Made by a program: the position numbers and the translations under genes
Notes under the pieces: generated by a model
The model's input: the letters and a program-made list of their open reading frames with translations, nothing else
Database searches by the model: none
Told to the model about the DNA's origin: nothing
Origin: Protea cynaroides
Lineage: Eukaryota; Streptophyta; Magnoliopsida; Proteales; Proteaceae
DNA length: 64,000 nucleotides
Assembly: GCA_028583415.1 (NCBI GenBank)
Contig: CM053267.1
Span: forward strand, 41,466,834 to 41,530,833
Reading direction: 5' to 3'
Shown: positions 1 to 10,420 of the stretch, one piece after another
Layout: every line of letters begins with the position of its first letter
How positions within the stretch are numbered: the stretch's first letter is position 1

Positions 1-110
1 AATGCATGACTCCATGGCATGAAGCTTTATTGATCTTAATATGAAACCAAATTCTGGAATCTAAAAGGAAAATTAAATTTGATAGGTACAATGGAGAAGG
101 TACTCAACAT

Positions 111-252
111 CATAGTTGTCAAGGCGTCGCCTAGGCGCCGCTTAGGCACCCAGGCACCCTTGTGATGCTTTGGAAAATTAGGCACCTTGGTCACCTAGGC
201 ACCTCGTCAGGCCTCCAATGCCTTGGTTCGCCTTGGCGCCTTGACAACTATG
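111..252. mobile_element. 142-bp hAT-type hairpin MITE with perfect 8-bp TSD
   Basis: Terminal inverted repeats CATAGTTGTCAAGGCG (111-126) and its complement ending at 252 enclose a palindromic GC-rich core of CCTAGGCGCC-type motifs. It is flanked by the direct repeat CTCAACAT at 103-110 and 253-260. An 8-bp target-site duplication and short TIRs fit hAT non-autonomous elements. It sits in an intron of the thioesterase gene. A diverged relative lies at 5243-5309. Confidence 0.8.
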
Positions 253-447
253 CTCAACATAGACAACTCCAGTGTACTACCCAAGGTTTAGGTGTCAGAG
301 CTTGTGTACATGCTTCTAAATGAGTCAACCAGTTTCATATTCCTGGTGTCTTATTGAGAATCCACTAGTAATTTTAAAACCTGTTCGTTTTTACCATTTT
401 GAAGTAATTCCAAGTTGTAATGGCCTTATATCTGAATATGTCTGCAG

Positions 448-1055
448 ACTCCTTTTTTGTGGTCCCACGGTATGGCCGACAGTACAGTGCTATTTGAAGC
501 TGGGCAAGCAGGTCCTCCATTACTGGAACATGCTGGGATAAACTGTGAGTTTAAGGTATGATATTGCATTAACTCCTATGGCTTTGAATGGCTTTGAATA
601 GGGAGGAATGACTTAAGAGGATTCATGTAGCCTACTGCAAAGTTAAATGACATGGCAAAAGGGTTTTCTGGGTGATCCATCGTCTTAATCTTAGGTGGAC
701 AAGTTCCTATATTTGAGTGATGTAGAGGGTTTATGTAGCTTTTCAAACTGTTGGAGTGAGAGCAAACTGTTTGTTGCCAACTTTACTTTATAGTCTGCCA
801 CTTATTCAATTTTTCTCCTCTCTATTTGAGTCATCAAAATATGCAATTCTTTTGGGTTAACCCAGTAAAGGATGCATCAATTCTGAGACGTACTAAATGC
901 TTTATATATGACATTTACCTAAACTTACCCTGTATAACACTGTTGAATGGGTTTTGAAAATGCAGGCTTACCCAGGTCTTGGCCATTCAATAAGCATGGA
1001 GGAACTTCTATACCTAGAATCATGGATCAAGACACGTTTACGAAGTTCTTCGTAG
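448..1055 (+). CDS. Acyl-protein thioesterase / carboxylesterase, C-terminal two exons (5' part lies before the window)
   Basis: Two exons are visible, 448-555 and 966-1055, both in phase 0. They are bounded by CAG at 445-447, GTATGA at 556, and TGCAG at 961-965, and end in TAG. They encode 65 residues. The first exon holds HGMADSTVLFEAGQAG, the HG-x-x-D strand with the catalytic Asp of the phospholipase/carboxylesterase (APT) alpha/beta-hydrolase family. The second begins AYPGLGHSISMEELLYLESW, with the catalytic His in GLGHS, and ends in a short Arg/Ser tail. The nucleophile Ser (GFSQGG) must be in upstream exons outside the window. By family, the enzyme removes S-acyl groups from proteins or hydrolyses small esters in the cytosol. 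No coding exon is seen in 1-447, which reads as intron with a hAT-type MITE (111-252). The family call is firm; the exact paralogue is not. Confidence 0.8.
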
Positions 1056-3655
1056 AAGATTTCTTATCTCTTGAAAATGCCACCTGCTTTTTCAACAAAA
1101 TGAAAATGCTTTTCTGATCTTTTCCTTGTACATCTTTCCTGTCAGCTGCTTAAAGAGCTTGGCAAGAGGGTAGAGCCTGGTTACCCACTTGATAAGGCTG
1201 TATAAAGGATGCCCAGATGTTTTTATAATTTTCATGAGGGCTGCAGTTTTGGACAAGAATCTCTATGCAAGTTCTCTTTTCCCAATATCAAGGAAAATGA
1301 TTAACAATGTGTTTAAGGTGCTTGATGGAGGCTGAACTGTTGGATTATTTCTTGAAGTATATGCTACTATTCTTTTAGATTGATTTGGTATTCGATAGGT
1401 TAGTGCCAAGACATTGATGTTCTTAGCTCTAGCCTAGCAAAGAATAGCTTCTAGCTCCAAGGGAGCCATATTTTGGTTAATTCTTACTACCACTCGCTAT
1501 GTGTGGAGGCTTAAGGAAGGGAGGCAAGGGATTTTGCTAACTTAAAGATTAAAAGGAGAGGAGTTCCTGAATGATTTTCTGTCACAGCTAGGTCTTTCGA
1601 AGGATTGTGTTGCAGAGGGGGGTGGTGGTCGCACTAGGAACAAGTATGGTCCACACGTTTTGAACTTTGAACTAGGGTTTCGGGATCGGATTGGCTGATC
1701 CTTCCTGATCTGAATCAGTCCGATCCTGTGCAGCAAACACATTGGCACAGTTGATATGGACCGATCCTAGCAAGTTAAGGCCTATTCAGGGAAAACAGGA
1801 CAGATACCATTTCAGATCAGGATTGGTTGCCCAGTTCTGTGTACTTCAACCTTGGTTTGAACTGACTCCTACTTGCATGTGAACCTACAAATTCATAGTG
1901 CTATACATCACAAACTGAATCCTGGTAGCCAGGAGCATAAGAATTTGTTTATCCACTTGGCATTCTGAAGCAAGTAATGTTGTGAGCACAGCACCTCTTT
2001 GCAGATCTAAAGCCAGCCTTAATGACATTGCCTCTCCTTGAAGAGCAGAAGCTGGAAACAGGTGATCTGAAGTCAAACATCTGAGCTAAACCATGGTATT
2101 CAAGACACAACACAAGCCCCATGAACTTCATATATTTTGTGAGAATGCTGCATCACTAAGCTCTTTAAAGGAACTTGGATTGATTTCATTGAGATTCTCA
2201 TCCCTCTTCATTTTGAGATTGAATAGGAGATGGAATAGGGCTGTCTTTAAATCATCAATATGTGCATTGATCTGTTAGTCCAAGCCCTAGGGAAAAGTGG
2301 TTCTTTTATCTAAAGAGAAGGTATTCCTAAACTTCCAGACACCCACAGCTCATAGCATGTATTAAAAAATATTTGCTGAAGCTTCAAAGAAGTTGATTAA
2401 ATGGGGAACTATCAACCAAAATGGCCATTCGAAAAGTAAACCACAATGGTAGAAATATAAGACATCGAAATCGTGCATTATAGACACTCCATTACAACCT
2501 GCACCATCTTGAGGTTAAGCATCACCTCATATACGTCTGAAATAGTTTTCCACAGGAAAGTCTTGAGCTTAGGAGGCAATTGGATAGACCACATTAAAGA
2601 CCATACTTTGGGTTTGCCTCAATCTTTGCTGTAAAGCAATCTTGTAAGCGGATTTACCACTGAATGTCCCTGCTTTTTATGGCACAAAGACGGCCATCAC
2701 CCTCCGAAAAGCCCTCTTCAGTGCGGCCTCTTGGATCCAGCTCTATCGGTTGCTGGTGTTGACACACTGCCAGGAATCAACACTGTCACTGGCTACTGAA
2801 AGCTACAATGAGAGAGAAGACTAGCTCACAGTCTATGAATAGCCAAAGAATATCCCTTTAGAGGAAAACCCCTTCCCACTGTGATATCTTACATTGTTTC
2901 AGGAAAAAGAATCAACATCATGGAAATATGATATTTAATCTACAGATCCTAAACCCTTACAATGCGAGCTAAGCTTTAAATCTAGCAAGCTTATCAATCA
3001 TCTATCCAAAGTCATAGGAATGGAAACCCTCACAATTCTTTTCTCACACAGAATAGAGATTTGAGAGGATGGGAAGCCAGCACCAACAATCCCATTCTTT
3101 TTCTTACATACAGATGCATTGCCCCAGTGCATGTCTTATTGGCATCCTTTTTTTTATTTTGGAGGGTCAAATTATTGGCATATAAATTTGGTGGAAACGT
3201 TTTCCCAATCACTGTCTACTTACACAAAAAGTATTGATCAGTTCAAACCATTGATGAAACTAGGGAACTTCTAACTTGACACTTAGTTGGTGCCAATTCC
3301 ATGTCTCGCAAAAGAAATATGTGCAGTGGAGAAAAATACATGAAATTTGCATGAGAGTTTCTAGTGAATATAGAAACCAAAACGTAATTTGACTGTATGC
3401 TTCATAATTATAGAACATTTATATACACAAATAATAACTTGCAAATTGTTCCCAAAGAAAAGGTTAAAATTACAGAATTGGATATGAAGATCAGCAGAGC
3501 AAATGATTTTACACCTTGAATTACACCTTGAATTTCAAACTAAAAATTCAACTAAATCTATGGTTTGCCTTTTTACCTCCAAAAAAATCATTGCGTAGCT
3601 GTTGTTAAGCACAAATAATTGGAAGCTCTTAGATTAGGAGAACCTGATTTAATTG
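1056..3655. other. Intergenic region between convergent thioesterase and LPXB genes
   Basis: This holds the 3' UTR of the upstream gene (from 1056, length unknown) and the 3' UTR of LPXB (ending somewhere below 3655). In between is a degenerate repeat rich in GATCGG/CCGATC motifs (about 1675-1860). All open frames here are short and I could not relate any of them to a protein family. Confidence 0.6.
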
Positions 3656-6600
3656 TCATTGTTGTTTCACGGAGTATAATATTGTATTTGCTGCAATCAT
3701 ACTTGGGGTATAATTAGGAAACCCTGATCTCAAGTCCTGTGGTCTAATATTGCTTTTATTTGTGTCCGAAGGACAAAGAAGCCCAAGCACATTTTCAGCA
3801 GTGATGATTTGCTCCTCCCGAAGGCCCTTATTATGTATAATTTCCCTACAGTAGAACAAAGAAAACAAACTATAAAATCCAAAAGCAATATTATTATTTA
3901 AAGCAATGTATAAACTTATGGCATGCACATAAATCCTATTTTTTCACTGTCTTTCTTTTGGATTTACCTATGGCAATGGGGCAACGGGGCAACAGGGCAA
4001 CGGGGCAAGTGGGCAAAATTATCAAATTAATTAAAGATCTGTTTGTTTCAATGAAAAATAATCAATAACTCTAACTATTATTCATAAAATTTATTTAGAA
4101 ATCATTTGCCCATTTTTTTTAATTGTGCATGACATGGAATCCATTTCAGACATGGCTAAATAAAGAAAAAGAATCCACCCTATGATGAGGTTGGAGCCCT
4201 CCAAGGGTGTCAATTGTATCATGGACCAAAATGCCAGGATCTTTTGTGGGAAACAGCATCTAGAAGTTTAAAATGGCAGTCATTTTTCAAAAACTTATAC
4301 TATATTTCAGTAAAATAAATTTTATCCTTTTAGAACAATAATTTACTTTTGCTTTTTTGCAATTCCTGAAAATTATTTCCCCTTGACACAAATGGAGCCT
4401 TAAAGAATCTTACAGACGGTTTTTCTTGACTTAAAGCTTGACAAAAATTTAAACTGTTATCCATAATTATTTAATGACACTTTTTTTTAACGGACAACTA
4501 CTAACTCTATTGATATTATTCAAAAACTGTAAAGATATACTTTTACAAAGACATGTAAATTAATACCTGCATTTAAATTAATCGCAAGGTCAACATATGC
4601 AATTTGAATTATACAGAAAAAGACATCCAGGGAAACAATAAATGCATATGTGAATTTGGTTTGTAAGTACATTAAGAAACTTACATGAGGAGAGCAGCTA
4701 GATTTTTCGGCTTGCAATCCTGAAAGAGAGCTTCGGGAATAACAGCTGAATTCAGGAGAATATTGGGGAGAGAAATATACTGTATCTTGGCTTTGCGGCG
4801 GATAAACCATTCAGTAAGGAAATGGGCTCTGTATGCAACAACACATGGTAACCGAGCAAGCTGCAACTCCAACACAGCCGTTCCAGAAGTAGTCAATGCA
4901 GCCGTGCTTGCCTGCAAAGTTTCATTCACGTTGGAGATAATGCAAATCGCATATGATCAAGAACCACAAAGCAGCCAGTCCAAGTGTAGTGATTCTCAAT
5001 TCACTTGGAGTTGGAGCTCAACAGGACTAACAATATGACTCATCTTGGAAATATGATAATTTGCATCCAATATACTACCAATGCACTACACAAGTCAGAA
5101 GGACCTTTTCATGGTCAGCACTTGACAGACATCCATGGGGATAACACATAGGTTCAAAAGGTTTAACACCCATCCCCCCTCCTCTTTTCCCTCCCCCAAC
5201 CCAAAAAAAAAAAAAAAAAAGGTTCAAAGTAGAATATGTTCTCATGGTTGTCAAGGCACCAAGGCGAACCAAGGCTTTGGAGGCCCGTTTGGACGCCTTG
5301 ACACCTATGGACTCACCCAAATCTTGACCTCAAAGGTAGGTTCTCACCAATTTTCCTGTCTGACAGACAGGAAAATTATTCAACTTTGAATAAATGTTTC
5401 ATGGGAAAGGTGAACAACTTAGACGGAGGTGGAATACCCCAAAAGGTGGTGGACCATAGGTAATCCAACCACTCACAATTTCAACTTACCAACTAAAACT
5501 ATACAAATAGAAGCTTGAGGTCTTACACTAAATGCACCATATTTCAACTGTGGTGATCCCCCATAAATCAACACTGCAGACACAGGCCACCTCTGCATGG
5601 CTTTCTGGATGTAGTTTTCCACATGTTGATTAAGTGCAACAGGAATGACTGTTGTCAACTCAGGAAAGGAGTCCTTTAATAATTCCATAGTGCTTGAGAA
5701 AATTGGAAGCATGCGGCTAACCTCTTGTAATCTGCTTCCCGGAAGCAGGGTGATGACTGTTGATCCTGTCAAAGACAATAAATTAATGGAGTGTAAGGAC
5801 AAGAGAGACTGGTCAATTAGAGAAGAACCTATCAGCCATAGTTCAAAGATTCAACAGTTTTAAAGAGTCAAAACAAATATACACAAGAGAAGTAGGTAAG
5901 GAAACTAACAGGTGAACAAATGTGAACTCATTAACAGTGATAAAATGTACCACATCTAGATTGCAAGGTTTTATGAAACCAATCTCTCCTACTTGCTTTG
6001 GCAGAAGAGAAAACTGATAATAAGTAATGCTTGATTTAACAAAGAAAATGCTGAGGTGACCACCCTCACCCCCTGACCACCCCTAGACATACCCCTTGAA
6101 AAGAATCACAGATTCCAAGGGCAAATCTTGGGCATTCAAAAAGTTGCCCTGATTCTGAATGCTGGGCCATCAAGGTGCAGCCCCCATATCATTATTCTTC
6201 AGAGGGTTGAAAACACCAGAAAGCTACTGAAAATGCAACAATTAAAACAAAACTAGTTTCTCGAGATGCAATTCCAATAGTCGGGACAACGATAAAGCAA
6301 GTACTCCTCTCTCTAAAAACAATATGTCCTTCATGAAGAAAAACTTGGGAAAAAACATCAGCTACTAGTGCTTCAGTAGATAGATTACCTGAAGATATTC
6401 CATATTTACTTTGGAAGCTTGCACAGTCACCTTGCACCCTCAAATCAATCATGCGATTATTCTTTCCCTAACATAAAGAGTTACTTCTGTATATTAGCAT
6501 CTACTTAACTGAACCAAACACTAAAATAAAAGCAACAAGAAGGAAATAACAAATGAAATCAAATAACTTTCCATAAAAAATATATATAAAAAAAAATATA

Positions 6601-8195
6601 TCAAATACATGATGAGCAATACATGGATGACCACTTTGTCTAAAATTCTTCTTCTTCTTCACATTTCAAAAAGGGATTTTCTTTTCCTCGTAGAATTACA
6701 TAATCATATAACAAATACATAGGACACATCACCTGATCTTAATATCTGTTAGAAAGCAATTTAATGCATTCCCTACAGAATTAAATTCGTACCATATTCA
6801 AGTACAGTGCATCTTCTAGGATTGGATGACCAACATAGGTTGCAGCCAGTCCATGTGATCTGCAAACCTCTTCCTCAAATGGTAGAATGCATAATAAATG
6901 GTCAACAAACTCACGGAGATTTTTGAGCCTTGCTTCACCCCCTTTCCATGCCCAGAATGATGGTGCCACATAATGGAAGTGAACAGGACTATGTGAACCT
7001 TGCTCACGATATCTAGCTGCAAAAAGCATTCCCTAATTTTTACAGTAACAACTTATACAACCAAAGTTTGAATCTCTACTTAAACTACAGAGGAAAAAAA
7101 AGTGCTAGAATTTTACCACGCAATTGCCTTAGGAGGCGAAAAGAGAACCCCTTGGAGTCAACAGTCACTACAACATGAGGCTGAAACAAAAGGGCAGCTT
7201 CTGCCGCTTCCTTCAACTTCAACTACCACTTCCAAGTTCCATAATACAAAGGGATCAGGATGACTTAAATTGACATCAGAAAAACCTCACTTAGTAATAT
7301 TTCAAACTATCAAACCCTACACATAAGAGCATGGCTCACTGCTTACCCTAATCTTATTTAAGTGTGGTAACAATTCCCAGATGCCCATTACTGCAATATC
7401 CTCCATGGGGAATATAGATTTCAGTCCTTCATTGGCCATCAAGGACCTGATTAAACATGGAGAAGTTATGTTCTGAGTAGCCCGCAAATGGGAGATATAC
7501 AAGCAATTTATAGTTGATAAGGTAACATATGTAATTCAAAAATCAGATTCTATTTACCCCCAGCCCAAGCCAAAAATATAAATAAATACAAGAAAAAGGC
7601 AACAAGAATTTGCAAGATAGCCCAAACAGCAAAAAAAATATCCATCAAGAGGCATAAAACTATTCCTTAGTGTTCTACAGACTACCGTGAGCTGGTGGTT
7701 GAACAAAAAGGATAGAAATGCAAAATTCATTATAGGGCAAAAAGAAAATTACTAAACCTTTTCTAAGTACTTGCTGGTAATTAAGCAAATTCAACCAAAG
7801 CCATCAAGTAGAACCCCTTAATGTTTAAAAAGGATAGAAATGTTAAGTTTATTACTTGTCAATTTTATAAACACAGGAAAATAAGTTCAGATAATCCTAA
7901 CCACAATCAGAAGTTTAAATTTTGAGGGATAAACCGTGGGCGGATCAGCTTACCCTCCAACACCAAGAAAACGGATAGGAAAGGGAGATAGGTTTTTAAG
8001 AGAAGCCATGAGACGAGAAGCGATTGCATCTCCAGACACCTCTCCAGAGACCATGAACACCCTCAGTTCGCCATCTTTAGCGGCTGCATCTACTACAGCT
8101 TTGCTTGAAACCGAAAACAATCTGCAAAAGAATCTCGAAGACCTCTCACTGAACTTACTTTCCATCCCACCAATTCCAATCACCCTCAGCATCAT
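3656..8195 (-). CDS. LPXB: Lipid-A-disaccharide synthase, plant mitochondrial type
   Basis: Eight exons on the minus strand: 8195-7954, 7446-7347, 7222-7117, 7016-6793, 6467-6389, 5765-5527, 4911-4685, 3845-3656. All junctions are GT-AG, the phases join, and the total of 1407 nt gives 468 aa plus TGA. LpxB (GT19 glycosyltransferase) condenses UDP-2,3-diacylglucosamine with lipid X to make the lipid A disaccharide. Visible family motifs are VSGEVSGD (about 49-56, nucleotide-sugar fold start), YVAPSFWAW (165-173), VGHP, LLPGSR (257-262) and TSGTAVLE (338-345). Residues 1-33 are Arg/Ser/Phe-rich without acidic runs, consistent with a mitochondrial presequence. Plant LPXB is reported to act in mitochondria. 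I chose the ATG at 8195; a TTG just upstream is not a plant start. Introns carry a hAT-like MITE relative (5243-5309) and A/T runs. The downstream GDSL gene is head-to-head with it, 8.9 kb away. Confidence 0.95.
3971..4016. repeat. Short minisatellite, GGGGCAACG-type units
   Basis: About four and a half imperfect 9-10-bp units (GGGGCAACG, GGGCAACAG, GGGCAACGG, GGGCAAGTG) lie in tandem in the last intron of LPXB. It is locally G-rich in an AT-rich setting. Confidence 0.7.
5243..5309. mobile_element. Diverged or shortened copy of the 111-252 MITE family
   Basis: CATGGTTGTCAAGGC at the left and GCCTTGACACCTATG at the right form inverted ends matching the family TIR. The core has the same 'ACCAAGGCGAACCAAGGC' texture. 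I see no target-site duplication. It lies in the LPXB intron between exons 6 and 7, next to a poly-A run (5202-5220). Confidence 0.6.
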
Positions 8196-8399
8196 TTTCA
8201 ATCTTACTAAAGTTCTCTTCTTTGAATAAATGAATATCAGTTGAGATTTGAAAACTGCGGGCTAAGGCTAATTGAATCGATATGCTCGTCTCCCCCTCTG
8301 TTTCAGTTTTTCAGATGCCGCCGAGACCTACACAAGCCATTGTAGGCTCATACGAGTTACGACACCGCCGGTCCGACCGATAGGCACAATATGTACAAG

Positions 8400-8858
8400 G
8401 GAAATTTACTCGGACACCCCTTGACAATTGGTTTATTGTACAGAACTACCATCTTTTGACAAAAGTTACACGGGTCACTCCTGACAATGTTTTATAACAC
8501 TATAGTCCACATTGGGTATTAAAATTTAAAAACTGATGAAATTATTTTAAGACAATACTATCCGTACTCAATGTAAAATTACATAAATATATCATCGTCT
8601 ATATCTAAAACAAGGCCTCTACAAGGGTATATTTTATGCCCCGTTCTATAAATAAACGATGGTATATTTATGTAATTTTATAAGTAAAGATAGTATTGTC
8701 TTTAAAAAATTGGAATTTAACCTGTTAGTTTTTATCGCCCTATGTGGACTATATTATTATGAAACATTGTTTCTGGGTAGTCCAAGTAACTTTTGTCAAG
8801 ATAGAGTAATTTTGTATAGTAAATCAATTGTCAAGGGGGTGTCTGAGTAAATGTTCCT
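8400..8858. mobile_element. ~460-bp fold-back element with ~190-bp arms
   Basis: The left end, reading AAATTTACTCGGACACCCC then TTGACAATTGGTTTA, is mirrored at the right end (GTCAAGGGGGTGTCTGAGTAAATG). Similarity continues inward: TTTTGACAAAAGTTACACGG against CCAAGTAACTTTTGTC, and the AATACTATCC/GATAGTATTG segments. The flanks ATGTACAAG (8391-8399) and ATTTACAAA (8859-8867) may be a decayed 9-bp target duplication (7 of 9 match), hinting at a Mutator-like origin. It lies upstream of LPXB. Confidence 0.65.
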
Positions 8859-9580
8859 ATTTACAAAATCGCATAAGAATCTTCTACTGCAGGGGAATCG
8901 AACGGTGGAGTGCATAAAGCGCATGTCCCTGAGACTCCCGATCAACTGCACAACAGAGATTCCAAATCCAAATCTTTTACTCAGATGCAAACAAGGCCTC
9001 TGAAAGAATTGGTGGGTTTTTCAGTTTTAGCGGATCACATATGTGGTGTATATGGAGAGAATAAATAGTTCTCTGCGTATATTTGTAAACTCCTTGGGAG
9101 CTCCGTCACCATTTATATCAAGTTGGTCCCACATTGTAGAGGTGGATCCCACACCACATCAATGGTGATAGGATCCCATGGAGAGTGTCTGTACATGCAG
9201 GTGATTCGAACTCGTGTATGGACCTCTGTATTTGATCGTTTCGTATTTGATCATTTAATACGCATATTGTTGTATTAACCTCAAACATATGGTAAAATAC
9301 TTCATACTCCAAGCTCTGCCATTTAAAACGTGTACCATAATTATATCTGTATTTTAACCTGCATCTTCCAAGAGTAATGAGTCGATTAATCCCACATCAT
9401 TTAATATTTTTATTGCTTTCTACATATATTTGATGTGGGCAAAAGGCTGACCACTTCCTCATAATTACTTATAAATTCATTACTTGGTTAATTTTTTTCT
9501 TATGGTTTATGACTGAATATATTATATGTCATGTGTTCCCATTAGTTAAAGTATTCTTCAATTTATGGGAGTATATCACT

Positions 9581-9895
9581 TCTTTTTTTTTTTCTTTTTT
9601 TCTTAGTAAATGAGAATTTCATTGAAACAAAAGTCGAGAACAAGCTAAGGCATCATCAACAATCAAGGTATGAAGCCAAGGAGGGGAATCCACCAAACCA
9701 TCTTTTCCGAACAGGTGATGGCCTTCCTAGCTAAGGAATGAGCAACAACATTTGCTCCCTAGGAACATAATTGAAAGAAATCTAGAAAACATAGAGCTTA
9801 ATACAACAATGTCCTCCAACATCAATTGAGAATCTAAGTCATTAGAAAAATGAGAACACTAGATAGCTGATATAATCTCCAAGCAATCAGATCCG
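9581..9895 (-). mobile_element. 3' end of a LINE (non-LTR retrotransposon), decayed
   Basis: Read on the minus strand, the segment gives frameshifted fragments of the C-terminal RNase H-like tail common in plant LINE ORF2. The recognisable part is around 9700-9770, a relict of the 'VPREANVVAHSLA' type region (seen as GANVVAHSLARKAI-like codons across frames). It ends in TTTCAATGAAATTCTCATTTACTAAG followed by an A-rich run, which is the T-run at 9581-9605 on the plus strand. It is a 5'-truncated copy with stops and frameshifts. Confidence 0.6.
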
Positions 9896-10129
9896 TTTAA
9901 AATTCGTTCTGTCTATTTTAGTTTTTTATCGTTCTCAGATTGTTTGACTTTTTTTTTGTTTTTTTTTACCTTACCGTTTGTTTTTCTATGTTTAAAACTC
10001 ATTATGTCCCGTTTCATTTTTTTTGTGGTTCCTATTTTAACTAACTATGATCAATTCAATTTCGGTTTTATACAACTCAACCCAATTATCGTTCAATAAA
10101 AAAAAGTTGGTTTCAGTTTCAGTTTCAGT

Positions 10130-10420
10130 TCAATTTAGTTTAAGATTTTTATCTAGTTGGTTGGATTAATGGGTTTTTATCAATCCAGTATCGATTTGGT
10201 CTCAGTTCGGTTCTAATTTACTATATAATATGTAATAACATGTTGACTTAATACGTTGAATCAAGCCATTATCGAACCAATTCTGTTTTGGTATTAATTT
10301 TCTATATGTATATTTGATAAAATATTGGTTTAATGAAGTCTTACCTATCCAATATCATGCTGGTTTGAATTTGGTCATGTTAGTTCAGTTTGGTTCCGAC
10401 TTATCCTTACGTTGTGCAGG
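10130..10420. repeat. Dispersed repeat with ~70-76-bp internal tandem units, copy A
   Basis: It is built from degenerate units of the form 'TAATGGGTTYTTATCRRTCCA...TTGGTTTACTATATGTATATTTxxTAAAATATTGGT'. It shares this architecture with 16000-16330 and 42280-42660. It is non-coding. Confidence 0.6.

Noticed and set aside
1..447. Search for upstream exons of the thioesterase gene, including the 73-aa frame at 320-541
   Set aside because: That frame is out of phase with the conserved exon at 448-555. No segment upstream encodes the GFSQGG or neighbouring family blocks, so those exons lie outside the window.
8885..8975. tRNA-like sequence on the minus strand (GTTCGATTCCCC and TGTGCAGTTGATCGGGAG)
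   Set aside because: B-box is good, but the acceptor stem and D/anticodon arms do not pair and no CCA-proximal structure is convincing. It is more likely a SINE head or chance. A tRNAscan run would decide.
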